Assembly (NCBI RefSeq): GCF_035599575.1
Contig: NZ_CP141179.1
Span: forward strand, 3,224,001 to 3,288,000
Direction: 5' to 3'
From: Roseovarius sp. Pro17
GTDB taxonomy: Bacteria; Pseudomonadota; Alphaproteobacteria; Rhodobacterales; Rhodobacteraceae
DNA length: 64,000 nucleotides
Shown here: one piece after another, positions 27,662-36,297 of the stretch
Position numbering within the stretch: the first letter of the stretch is position 1
Layout of the letters: the number at the start of each line of letters is the position of its first letter
The notes under the pieces: model-generated
What the model was told of the DNA's origin: nothing
Seen by the model: the letters and a program-made list of their open reading frames with translations, nothing else
Databases searched by the model: none
Program-made: the position numbers and the translations under genes

Positions 27662-28945
27662 TCATCCCTCGATCTCGTCCAGCCCTCTCGCCACGCCCAT
27701 CGCAGCCAGTGACATCGCGGCGAAGATCACCAGCGTCACCTTGATGCCGGCCAGCGAGGCCAGCGCACCGAAGAGGCCAGATCCCAGCAGCACAACGCCG
27801 ATCACCGTATTGGACACGGCGGTATAAGCGGGGCGACTGCCCTCTGGTGCCATATCCACCAGATAGATCGAGCGACCCTGCCGCACGCCGTGATATGCAA
27901 TCATCAAAACGGACAAGACCAGCGGCAAGGCCCAGATCGTGCCCGATAAACCGGCCAGATCCAGCAAGACCGCTGCCAGCAGCGCCACCGCCCCCACCAG
28001 CCCTGAGAGCATCAGCACCATGCGGCTGGATCTGTCCGCCATTCGCCCCCAGATCCACGAACTAAGAAAAGACGCGACGGAAGAGGCCAGGACCATAGCG
28101 CCCAGCCGGTCAAATGCTCCATGGCCAGCCTGCGTGCCCAAAAGAACAAGGTAGGGCGGTGCCAATGCGGTCGCCGTCAGAAGCCCACGCGCCCAGATGA
28201 AACGCCGCAATTGTGGGTCCGTCCGCAGCAGTTTTAACTGACCCAAGGATGCCGTTCCCGCTTGTCCCGGCGCAGGCTCCTCCCACAAGGTCGAAAATAA
28301 CGCGCCAGCCGCCAACCAAAGGATCGCCGCCAGCGCAATGGCTGCCAGCACCAGCGTCGCGCGATCCACCAGCCCCATCATCAGCACCAGCGCGAAAATC
28401 ACGACGGCGCCCGCGCCAAGCGAACTGGCCAGTCCGGTCGCCGCTCCGCGCCGCGACTGACCCACCGTCTTGCCCAAAACGTCCTGATAGCTAACGGAAC
28501 AAAGCGAACGCGAAACGGCCAGCACCATGAGCAGAGCGCAGATCACCGCCCCCGCCACAGCGCCGCCCAGCGTCAAACCAGCCAGTACGATTCCGGCCGC
28601 TGCGGCGCCCTGCCCGACGCTGCCCACGACCCATGCCCATTTACGCCGCGCCATTGCTTGCACATGCGGGGCGGTAAATAATTGTGGTAGCAGCGCACCC
28701 GCCTCGCGGATCGGGACCAGCAGACCGACGAAAACCGAAGACGCGCCCAGATGGCTCAGCAGCCATGACAGGACCAGTTTCGGATCGATCAACCCATCGG
28801 CGATCTTGGTCATCGAAAGCGATCCGGCGTGGCGTAGGAAATTGCCCGGCTCATGACGCGCCTGCACTTCGGAAAGGCCGCCATCGCCCTCGGTATTGCC
28901 AGTCAACGCTTCGAACAGCGTTTCCTCAAAGCTCTCGGTAGTCAT
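27662..28945 (-). CDS. MFS-type transporter
   Basis: The 427-residue inner-membrane protein has about 11-12 helices and a 45-residue cytoplasmic N-terminus. The segment GRMADRSSRMVLMLSGLVGA between helices 8 and 9 is a loop motif of the major facilitator superfamily. GAATGLASSLGAG and HGVRQGRSIYLVDMAPEGSR are also family-like. Substrate and direction of transport cannot be deduced. It stands alone, with a long non-coding region upstream. Confidence 0.78.
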   Translation of the reverse strand: MTTESFEETLFEALTGNTEGDGGLSEVQARHEPGNFLRHAGSLSMTKIADGLIDPKLVLSWLLSHLGASSVFVGLLVPIREAGALLPQLFTAPHVQAMARRKWAWVVGSVGQGAAAAGIVLAGLTLGGAVAGAVICALLMVLAVSRSLCSVSYQDVLGKTVGQSRRGAATGLASSLGAGAVVIFALVLMMGLVDRATLVLAAIALAAILWLAAGALFSTLWEEPAPGQAGTASLGQLKLLRTDPQLRRFIWARGLLTATALAPPYLVLLGTQAGHGAFDRLGAMVLASSVASFLSSWIWGRMADRSSRMVLMLSGLVGAVALLAAVLLDLAGLSGTIWALPLVLSVLMIAYHGVRQGRSIYLVDMAPEGSRPAYTAVSNTVIGVVLLGSGLFGALASLAGIKVTLVIFAAMSLAAMGVARGLDEIEG

Positions 28946-29781
28946 GAGGCCATCCTTGCCGGGGTTTTCGACCCTAAGGATGCGTGATCGGGACCGTCAT
29001 TTCAATCGAACTCTCGACGGGAGTGGCCAGCGGACTTTGCTAGGTGCGGATCGGGATCTAACGCTGCGTAGGATGCGTTCCACTCATCCTTCTGCGGTGA
29101 ATCTGTTGGCGTTGAACCCAGATAGGATGACTGGTCCCGGCCGCTCAATCTTCATCACGGGTGGACGTTGGGGGGGGGCCAGGTGATTTATTTAAGGAGT
29201 GAGGTCAGTTTCATGTGCTCGCCTATAGATCCACATCAAGAGCTCTTTAATTAGACCCTTGGGAACTTAGAAGTCCTAAGATTGCGAAGTGGGCACGAAG
29301 AGTTACACTCAGACATGCGGCGCAAAAGAGGAAACTCTGCTTTGAAGAGCCGCCGTGCAAAATACTGAGATTCCGCTAGCAGCGGCAAATGGCCGCTTCA
29401 TCCCAGATGGACAAGGCAAAGTTTGATCATTTTTTAATTCGGTCCGCCAAAAAATGACATCGAGCTTTATTTCCACCGCGTTCATAGCACCTTTGGTTGC
29501 GGTTCACTCTTGGGCAGTTTCTTCTGTCGACTTCTTGTCCAAAACGACGCTGACCCGTCCATCAGCGATCTGAGCCCATTCTCCAGGATAGAAGGGGGCT
29601 TCGACGTTGAAACTGTTTCCTAGTTTCTGCGCCTCTAGCCTTTGCTCGATTTCAGCGTAGCACTGCTACTGACATGTTCCGCTTTGGAGAAGGCGCATTG
29701 CGGCGCAAGACACTATGGTGGACGTCCACTCCGGGCCGGTCGATCCAAACTGAAATCTAGAAACCAACACCAAATTGTCAG
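28946..29781. other. Long intergenic region, largely non-coding
   Basis: This 836-base stretch contains one short protein-like fragment (29504-29665, listed separately) and a run of nine G around 29170-29178. The remainder gives no supportable gene. It presumably carries the MFS gene promoter near 28950. Confidence 0.5.
29504..29665 (-). pseudogene. 3' fragment of an unidentified gene
   Basis: A 53-codon minus-strand frame reads as credible protein: EIEQRLEAQKLGNSF, VEAPFYPGEWAQIADG and RVSVVLDKKSTEETAQE to a stop at 29504-29506. There is an in-frame TAG just upstream and no start codon with a ribosome-binding site, so it looks like the C-terminal remnant of a decayed gene. The family is unknown. 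Confidence 0.35.
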
Positions 29782-31728
29782 CTAGTTCGCTTTCGCGAGA
29801 GATAGTCCCAAGAGATCTATTCTACGCCCCAGAGACTGCGCACTTTCTACCGATAGATGTCCGTGATCACGGTACAAAAAGACATCGCCATCTGAGGCCG
29901 CGCAGCTTCCTTCCCGGCACATTAGTTTATCCAAGAAAACTACAGGAAAATCCTTCCCGACTTCATCCAAAAGCCGATATGATTTTATTCGTGCGTCGGT
30001 ATAATCTTGCGTTGTGAAATCGCATCTTGAAAGATCTTCATCCCACAAGATTGCGTACAATAGGCAATCGCCAATATCAGAACCTGAATTGGGCGGAGGG
30101 GAAACAATGACGACCCGCTTTTTCAGGGCGCGTAGTGACTCTATAGTCGATAGGATGTGCGCCAATCCATATGTGTCATCGCTGTTGTCGATTGTTTTTC
30201 CCGTTCTGTCGGTCACTGTACCCGCCGTGTGAAACGGTGAGGACAAAATTATCGTTGAAATATTGGCCTGCTTTGAAACCCAGTCAAGAACTGCATCATT
30301 AAATTCTACGCATTCCCGCGCCTGTGCCAGCGACAGTTCACGACCAGCGACACCCAGGATCGGCCAACAGGCGCCCTTTGTGATCTGTTGGACGCCAACG
30401 TCTGCGGCGCTGTCGCTATATTCCAGCCATTTAGCAAGATGCATTGCATAGCTGTCGCCCCAAAGCAGTACTGATGGGTTATCTGACGTCCGACAGGCCG
30501 GAGAGGCTATGGCGGATTCCAAGCTTTTCACGCAGGCACGGTCCAGCCCTACGTTGAATGCCAGCTTTTCGTCAGACAGAAAGTCGCTGTACCTGATGCC
30601 GTTTGGGGCCATTCGGAACGGCGCGCCCCCGGATTGCAATACCAACACGCCAACGCAAACCAGCACGGCCATGCCCGCGCCGCCGACTACAAAAACTGAC
30701 TTCTGCGTTGGAAGAAGTTGCCGGTCGCGACGCCTGAACGGTTGCTCTACGAAGCGCCAGCTAAGGTACGCAAGGCCCAGCGTCATCACAGACAAAAGCA
30801 TCATCCAAGCCATGGCGGGTTCTTGCGGGCTTCGAATTCTGGCAAAGGCAAAAAGCGGCTGGTGCCAAAGATAGGCACTATAACTTATCAAGCCAATCCC
30901 TACGAATAGCTTGAGTGACAGGATATGGGCGACCACCGTCAGAGGCCCTGCAAAAAGGATAATCAACACACTGCCCATGACTGGCACAAGTGCATAGACG
31001 CTGGGAAAAGGCACCGTTTCATCGAATGCGAACACAGCAAACAAGACAAGCCCAAGCCCTAACGCCGCCAGCGCATTGTTTGAATATGGATCACGATCAA
31101 ACAGCAAAATCGCGCAGAGTGACCCTGCCAAAAGTTCCCAGAAACGCGACAGCGTAAAATAGAAGTTTGCGTCCGGCTCGTTCCGCCACCCCCATTCACT
31201 CAGCAGCAATGACGCCAGCGCCAGAACTCCCAAAAGCCAAGCAAAACGGCCCAACTTGCGTGTTCCTGCGAGGATAATTAGCAGCGGGAAAACAAGATAA
31301 AACTGCTCTTCGACCGCGAGGCTCCAAGTGTGCAGGAGCGGTTTGAGATCCGTGTCACTTGCAAAATAACCCGCTGTTTCCCAGAAATGTGCGTTTGAGA
31401 TGAAAAGGGCTGTCGCTGCAACGCTGCGGGCGAAATCTGCCAAAATTTGAGGAACCATCCATGCCCATGCAAATGGTAGACAAGCGAAGATAACTAAATA
31501 AAGAGCGGGCAAAATTCTGCGCGCACGACGCTCATAGAACCTTCGGATACTGAAAACACCGGCTGCACGCTCTGCCAATATGATTGTCGTGATGAGATAG
31601 CCACTAATGACAAAGAATATGTCGACTCCGACATAGCCACCGCTGAAAACGCTCGCGCCCGCGTGAAAAAATATGACGGGCAGTACAGCGACTGCTCGCA
31701 ATCCGTCGATTTCACTTCTGTATTTCAT
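29782..31728 (-). CDS. OafA-type acyltransferase with C-terminal SGNH domain
   Basis: This inner-membrane enzyme probably O-acetylates a surface polysaccharide. The 648-residue protein begins with the acyltransferase-3 domain. EIDGLRAVAVLPVIFFHAG contains the R-x10-H hallmark, followed by GYVGVDIFFVISGYLI and WSLAVEEQFYLVFPLLI, and about ten helices to residue 365. The periplasmic C-terminal part is an SGNH-like domain with VLLWGDSYAMHL as block I and DHGHLSVESA as the His-containing block. This two-domain architecture is standard for bacterial O-antigen and exopolysaccharide acetylation. Near the sulfotransferase gene it suggests a glycan-decoration patch. Confidence 0.9.
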   Translation of the reverse strand: MKYRSEIDGLRAVAVLPVIFFHAGASVFSGGYVGVDIFFVISGYLITTIILAERAAGVFSIRRFYERRARRILPALYLVIFACLPFAWAWMVPQILADFARSVAATALFISNAHFWETAGYFASDTDLKPLLHTWSLAVEEQFYLVFPLLIILAGTRKLGRFAWLLGVLALASLLLSEWGWRNEPDANFYFTLSRFWELLAGSLCAILLFDRDPYSNNALAALGLGLVLFAVFAFDETVPFPSVYALVPVMGSVLIILFAGPLTVVAHILSLKLFVGIGLISYSAYLWHQPLFAFARIRSPQEPAMAWMMLLSVMTLGLAYLSWRFVEQPFRRRDRQLLPTQKSVFVVGGAGMAVLVCVGVLVLQSGGAPFRMAPNGIRYSDFLSDEKLAFNVGLDRACVKSLESAIASPACRTSDNPSVLLWGDSYAMHLAKWLEYSDSAADVGVQQITKGACWPILGVAGRELSLAQARECVEFNDAVLDWVSKQANISTIILSSPFHTAGTVTDRTGKTIDNSDDTYGLAHILSTIESLRALKKRVVIVSPPPNSGSDIGDCLLYAILWDEDLSRCDFTTQDYTDARIKSYRLLDEVGKDFPVVFLDKLMCREGSCAASDGDVFLYRDHGHLSVESAQSLGRRIDLLGLSLAKAN

Positions 31729-31884
31729 CGACGGACCTTTTACTCAATCCTGGTTCCCGTGACCTCGCCCACCGCCCCTCTCGACGATCTGCGTCAGCGT
31801 GCCTGAGCATAGGAAACTGTTTCTCTAACCATCCAGAGGCCAGTTCAGTTTCTTCTGCCGCTACATAGTCGCGGATAGGGCTGA

Positions 31885-32913
31885 TTAGGGGCCCTTGGCG
31901 CTCTTCACAAGACTGTTCAACTCGCCAAATAGGGTGCCCAACTTTTTGCGTTGTTCGACTTCTTCAGCGCTCATTGCGTCAGGCGGACGCGAGTCCGCTT
32001 TCTCACGCAATTTTTCGCCAAGCTTTTCGTGCAGGCGGATTGGACGAGGGTTTGGATTGTGCAGCTCATACCCCAGTTGTTTTAAGACCGCCCCACCTTC
32101 GGCCTCTACATACTCCAATTCGCGTGCATCCATTTCTTTCAGGTACTTCTGGGAGTTGTCCGCTTTGATAGGCTGCGCCAACTCTTTCCAGAAGATCGAG
32201 CTCTGAGAGTGTTTGATTGTTTCCGAGCTGCTGTAATATTCCAGCTGGGATGCCTCAAATTCCAGACCTACGCGTGTCATGAGGGGCCTCAGGACCGCTT
32301 CTGGCGACGCGGTCAAATCCTCGTAGCGGATCGTGTGGGTTATGTCCGATACGCGACTGTCTTTCAGGGCGTCCAACATTTTCTCTTGCTCTCGCGTCCA
32401 GCGTGCGATCCCCTGCCGCATAGTATTGGCGTAATGCCTCTTACGCACCATGGATACTGCAACATCGCGGCCGTCCCGCACCAGATGTACGACATGAGCG
32501 TTTGGAAAAGTCGCGGCGATCTCGACGGCATGTCCGATCAATCCTGGCTCCTTGCTCAGCCAGATCTCGCCTCCAGACTTTTCGCTGAAATAGAGATTAT
32601 AGGCCGCAAACAGATCCCAGAAGGTCGGAGCCACCGGAAGGGCCGCGAGAACTTCGTCCGGCTCGGGGCAATGCACCCACTTGTTCATGTGTGTCTGCGT
32701 CAGCTCATTGGCGTAAGAGATTATTTTCTCCAGCGGCAGTGGAGCACCGGCGCGTTTGAAAGCCTCAAACACGGGGTGCAATCCCACGACCATGCCCGAT
32801 GGCGGCGGCGAGGATATTTTTGAGTGTGACGACAAGATTGACCGAAGTAGGTTCGTGCCGGACCGTTCAGATGCCAGAATAAAGATGGCGGGCTGGTCGC
32901 GCAGGGTGATCAT
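31885..32913 (-). CDS. Sulfotransferase family protein
   Basis: It is predicted to transfer sulfate from PAPS to a hydroxyl or amino group. In the 342-residue protein the 5'-phosphosulfate loop is ERSGTNLLRSILSSH near residue 16, and the 3'-phosphate site is HVVHLVRDGRDVAVSM at about residue 145. The charged C-terminal 60 residues (RLHEKLGEKLREKADSR and later) look like an extension. The ATG at 32913 has aagg seven bases ahead and is preferred over the TTG six bases upstream. The acceptor may be the same surface glycan as modified by the neighbouring acyltransferase. Confidence 0.85.
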   Translation of the reverse strand: MITLRDQPAIFILASERSGTNLLRSILSSHSKISSPPPSGMVVGLHPVFEAFKRAGAPLPLEKIISYANELTQTHMNKWVHCPEPDEVLAALPVAPTFWDLFAAYNLYFSEKSGGEIWLSKEPGLIGHAVEIAATFPNAHVVHLVRDGRDVAVSMVRKRHYANTMRQGIARWTREQEKMLDALKDSRVSDITHTIRYEDLTASPEAVLRPLMTRVGLEFEASQLEYYSSSETIKHSQSSIFWKELAQPIKADNSQKYLKEMDARELEYVEAEGGAVLKQLGYELHNPNPRPIRLHEKLGEKLREKADSRPPDAMSAEEVEQRKKLGTLFGELNSLVKSAKGP

Positions 32914-33429
32914 AGGCAACCTTGATTTGGTTGAAGGGACGTTGCTGTTTACACATGGGCAGTCACCAGTGGCACCTTTATTTATAGGGGTAATGGTGTC
33001 AGAGAATTTGAGCTTATTTCTGCAATAATGGTGTAGTTATATCAAATTATACTTGAAACGTTGCTGTTCTGACTCAGTCAGTTTCCAACGCAAGATCTGC
33101 TCAGGATTCAAAGCTATCATCTAGGTCTATTGGTCGTATTTGCCCCGTAGTACAAATTGCGATCTGGCGGGGATTCACACTGGGGTCTGGCGTGATAGCT
33201 TGTGTGGCTGAGCAAAACTGTCCTCCCGGCAAGTGTCATGATCCCTGTGTATCTGGCCCGGTCCATGCGGGTGTAATATTCGGTTACGCGTTGAAACGCT
33301 CGTCGAAATGATAGCGACTTGACTGCGTGCGTCAAACAATTCTCGGGAATTCCTGCCACCTTTCTCGAAGTTGGGGAGAGCCAGATAGAAGGGACTGTTA
33401 CGTTGTTGGGCAGCCGGAAGGCATACTGC
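32914..33429. other. Non-coding or degraded DNA
   Basis: Only short unrelated frames occur here. The interval leads into a dispersed repeat (33430-33503) and an IS5-family transposase fragment, so it is probably an accumulated mobile-element graveyard. An A+T-rich stretch at 32960-33060 probably includes the sulfotransferase promoter. Confidence 0.4.
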
Positions 33430-33503
33430 CCGGGACTGGTGCATTGACGGGCTCGTAAAGGTGATGCTGACTTTGACCCACAAATGGGGCCGGTCGTGCG
33501 CCG
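33430..33503. repeat. Dispersed repeat, copy A
   Basis: This segment shares an extended similar stretch with 47975-48053. Both contain cattgac(g/a)ggctcg, then atgctgactttgaccca, then a cggtcg(t/c)gcg(c) block. In both copies the minus strand encodes related peptides (GQSQHHLYEPVN here, GQSQHPHCEPVN there). It is probably an end of a mobile element. Confidence 0.55.
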
Positions 33504-33780
33504 CGAGTCCGCACATATCTACACATGGCAATCGCGATGTGCTTGACGTTGGCGTGGTGTACAAGCTGCCGCTTCGGCAAACGCGAGAGCTGATGCGGAG
33601 CATCGCAAGGCTTATGGGGTTGGAAGTTCCGGTGCCAAATTTCTCGACCCTGTCGTGTCGTGAACCAAGGCTGAACCTTCCAGCGAGCCTCCGGACCGGG
33701 AGAACCGAGCCTGCTCATCTTGCCGTGGAAAGCACCGGCATGAAGATATTCGGCAAAGGCAACAAGGCGCAGCTTGAGCA
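33504..33780 (+). mobile_element. Internal fragment of an IS5-family transposase
   Basis: The plus-strand frame reads VVYKLPLRQTRELMRSIARL, VPVPNFSTLSCRE and AHLAVESTGMKIFGKGN. These correspond to the (K)LPLRQT, PDFSTLSRR and LxxDSTGxK blocks of IS5-family transposases. The N-terminal motif and the catalytic C-terminal half are missing, and the first DDE position (D in IDSTG) reads Glu. The fragment abuts the stop codon of the cytochrome P460 gene. Confidence 0.75.
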
Positions 33781-33781
33781 C

Positions 33782-34315
33782 TTAATCCGTGGTAAACATA
33801 TAGTCGTCACCCGGGGCGGCAACGTGACATGATATGCAACCGGCATCAGCCCCCTTGGCGACACGTCCCGCAAGCTGCATTCCCGCCGGATTCTTGTCAA
33901 GCGAGCCATCCGGCAGGTACTTGGCCCAGAACCAATCCAAGTTGTCCGCATCATAGCCCGCTTCGCGACGAAACATCACCGTGATAGCAGCCAGATGCTT
34001 GCCGGGATCTGCTTGCACATCTTCGATCGTGACGCCTTCCGGCCCATAGTTCCTCTTGACGATCAAATCACTGCTGTGACCGTTTACTTCAGCCTTGGAA
34101 TAAAACGTCTCAAGCATCATCCCGTGCGGCTCCACCCCGTCATAGGGGAAAGTTCGGATTGCGTTCTCTCCTGCCAAGTTCGCCGCTTCCATCACGTCCC
34201 ACAACAGCCGGGCATACTCGGCGTCAGCTTCCGTCCCAAATGGCGCGTCTTGCGCTGACGTGGCGCCGACCCCGAGGACGAGGGCGGTGAACCCCGCGGC
34301 AAAGTAGCGTATCAT
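33782..34315 (-). CDS. Cytochrome P460 family protein
   Basis: This 177-residue periplasmic c-type haem protein has a cleavable signal peptide (FTALVLGVGATSAQ). IVKRNYGPEGVTIEDV contains the lysine position that is cross-linked to haem in true P460 proteins, and AGCISCHVAA is the CxxCH haem-binding motif near the C-terminus. Family members oxidise hydroxylamine or handle nitric oxide, though many homologues, especially roseobacter ones, are uncharacterised. The ATG at 34315 has the ribosome-binding site ggaggaatt; the longer frame to 34564 is rejected. It is divergent from the small secreted protein at 34482. Confidence 0.85.
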   Translation of the reverse strand: MIRYFAAGFTALVLGVGATSAQDAPFGTEADAEYARLLWDVMEAANLAGENAIRTFPYDGVEPHGMMLETFYSKAEVNGHSSDLIVKRNYGPEGVTIEDVQADPGKHLAAITVMFRREAGYDADNLDWFWAKYLPDGSLDKNPAGMQLAGRVAKGADAGCISCHVAAPGDDYMFTTD

Positions 34316-34481
34316 GATAATTCCTCCCATGTGGCCAGATCCATGTTGGAAGCTTATCGTTTTCAGGCGCACGTCACGTTCATTTTCCGTCACCATCCCG
34401 GCATGCGATTGTGATGGTTTTTTACTTGGTCCAAGTGGCGGACAGGAGGAAAGTGGATGGAAACGAAAATCGAGGGGACGT

Positions 34482-34811
34482 ATGCTCTTGCGCTCTGTTG
34501 CAGTATCGACCGCCCTGTCCATTATCGCTGCCGCGCCCGCGTTGGCGGGTGAAACCTGTGTCAAGAACGCGTCGCAGGAGCGTCACCTTTTTGCGGCAGA
34601 GGCTGAAGGGGATCGGATCAGTCGCTGGTTGGGGGCGGGCGAAAAACTTTGCCTTCCCACTGCCCTCGAACCGGGCAGACGTGCCGTCGTAAGTGTTTTC
34701 GAAGATGTTGACGCACTAGAGGGCTGTTCGCGGCTCATTGTCACTGGCGAGACCGAAATATTAATCCGTTACTCTGATTTTGATCGCTGCGCGTGGAGAT
34801 CCAATTCGTGA
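34482..34811 (+). CDS. Small secreted cysteine-containing protein
   Basis: The 109-residue product has a clear signal peptide (VAVSTALSIIAAAPALAG), after which about 87 residues with four cysteines remain (ETCVKN, KLCLP, EGCSRL, DRCAW), suggesting two disulfides in the periplasm. The start at 34482 follows cgaggggacgt. I do not recognise a family. Divergent placement against the cytochrome P460 gene raises the possibility of shared regulation. Confidence 0.65.
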   Translation: MLLRSVAVSTALSIIAAAPALAGETCVKNASQERHLFAAEAEGDRISRWLGAGEKLCLPTALEPGRRAVVSVFEDVDALEGCSRLIVTGETEILIRYSDFDRCAWRSNS

Positions 34812-35053
34812 TCCGACCGTCCAGAGCGCTGGATAAGTGGCCGCCAATCTCGACGCTGATTGAGTGTCGGTCTGCAGTTAAATGGCGGCGGTGACGACTT
34901 GGGAATGGTCAAAAAAATATGGACCCTAAGGACCTCACCGCAATTTTGGTGTGCGGATGTGCTGCCGCGTGATAGAATACAACCATTCGGTGTTTGACCG
35001 GCCTCCGGTTTGGTCGGTCGACGCCTAACCTGTTCGTGCGCGGAGGTTTTCCA

Positions 35054-35917
35054 ATGGTAAAGCCAATTAAAACAATCGGAAATCCCGGGTCTTGGTTGAT
35101 GCGAGCATTTGGCGATGCTTCAAATTATGCCACCGACGCGGCTCATGAAATTGGTGGTGAGGCGCTCGGGCACCCCACCGTGAAGCAGATTGGCATCAAG
35201 GATATCAGGATCGCGCTCCGAAAAGGTGCGGAAGATTTCACGGCGCTTCGCACAGATGTGCTGTTCATCGTTATCCTCTATCCGATCATCGGGCTGTGCC
35301 TCTCGGCAATTGTCTTCCAGCGCGACCTATTGCCCCTCTTGTTCCCGCTCATTTCAGGTTTTGCCCTGCTCGGGCCCATCGCAGCCGTCGGTCTCTACGA
35401 GATGAGCCGTCGCCGTGAGAAAGGCGAGCCGGCAGGCTTTCGGTCGGCGCTTGGTGTCATGGGATCACCGGCCATTGGTGCGGTCCTGATAATTGGCTTG
35501 GGTCTGGTCTTGATGTTTGTGGTCTGGATGCTGACAGCTTATCTTATTTACACACTGACGCTGGGTCCCGAGCCTCCACTCTCGGTGGCGTCGCTCCTGC
35601 GGGATGTCTTCACGACAGGCGCTGGTTGGGCGATGCTGATTATTGGCTGCGCCGTGGGATTTGTGTTCGCCGCCGCAACACTTGCCACGACGATTGTTTC
35701 GATACCGCTGCTGTTGCATCGGCATGTCGGCGTGCGTGTCGCGGTAGAGACCTCATTGGAACTGACGAGAAAGAACCCGGTGACGGTGGCCGCGTGGGGA
35801 TTGATCGTCGCCACATTCTTGATGGTTGGGATGATCCCGATCTTTCTGGGATTGATATTTGCGTTTCCGATACTCGGACATGCGACGTGGCACCTTTACC
35901 GCAGAGCGGTAGGTTGA
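35054..35917 (+). CDS. DUF2189 family integral membrane protein
   Basis: The 287-residue inner-membrane protein has about six helices. The N-terminal soluble part ends in IKDIRIALRKGAEDFTALRTDVLFIV, a typical DUF2189 entry. SGFALLGPIAAVGLYEMSRRREKGE and VSIPLLLHRHVGVRVAVETS are also characteristic. The function of the family is unknown. The ATG at 35054 is preceded by cggagg and is preferred over the longer frame from 34994. It is monocistronic. Confidence 0.82.
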   Translation: MVKPIKTIGNPGSWLMRAFGDASNYATDAAHEIGGEALGHPTVKQIGIKDIRIALRKGAEDFTALRTDVLFIVILYPIIGLCLSAIVFQRDLLPLLFPLISGFALLGPIAAVGLYEMSRRREKGEPAGFRSALGVMGSPAIGAVLIIGLGLVLMFVVWMLTAYLIYTLTLGPEPPLSVASLLRDVFTTGAGWAMLIIGCAVGFVFAAATLATTIVSIPLLLHRHVGVRVAVETSLELTRKNPVTVAAWGLIVATFLMVGMIPIFLGLIFAFPILGHATWHLYRRAVG

Positions 35918-35954
35918 CGGGCCGAATGCACAATGTAAGCAACCATTTCAATTT

Positions 35955-36164
35955 TTAAGATGCGAGCTTGCCCGCCCAGCGCTCCCGGGCCGGGCCAACG
36001 AAAAGGCCCTCAATCACGTAGGGATCGTGCTTGATCATCAGGCAGGCTCCTGCTCGTGGCAAATCTGTTCCGTCTCCGCAGGGTCCAGCGTAACATGCAA
36101 AAGCGTTATCTGTCGGCTTGAAATGTCGGCAGGTGCGGCAGATACCAAAAGGCTTTGAGCCGTC
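35955..36164 (-). pseudogene. Frameshifted remnant, possibly a MarR-type regulator C-terminus
   Basis: One minus-strand frame starts FGICRTCRHFKPTDNAFAC. From about 36095 another frame continues HVTLDPAETEQICHEQEPA and stops. Joined by one frameshift these form the cysteine-containing C-terminal tail seen in some MarR-family regulators. A short second frame follows (MIKHDPYVIEGLFVGPARER, ending 35955). No N-terminal helix-turn-helix remains. It sits directly downstream of the formate dehydrogenase operon. Confidence 0.4.
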
Positions 36165-36296
36165 TTAATCGTTGATCCTGACATTACTCGTCGAGGCCCA
36201 AGCTGCCTCGGCTGAGAAATTGCTCATCACCAATATCCAGTTCGCTCCGACGGTTATCGCCACCAGTGCAGCCAATGCTAACAAAAACGCCTTCAT
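36165..36296 (-). CDS. Small membrane/secreted protein of the formate dehydrogenase operon (43 aa)
   Basis: The 43-residue product is one hydrophobic helix followed by a short polar tail (KAFLLALAALVAITVGANW, then SAEAAWASTSNVRIND). It starts one base after the stop of the gamma subunit, so it is translated from the same message. I recall short proteins with similar NVRL-like tails as common in Rhodobacterales genomes. A role as accessory subunit or membrane peptide is inference. Confidence 0.6.
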   Translation of the reverse strand: MKAFLLALAALVAITVGANWILVMSNFSAEAAWASTSNVRIND

Positions 36297-36297
36297 C

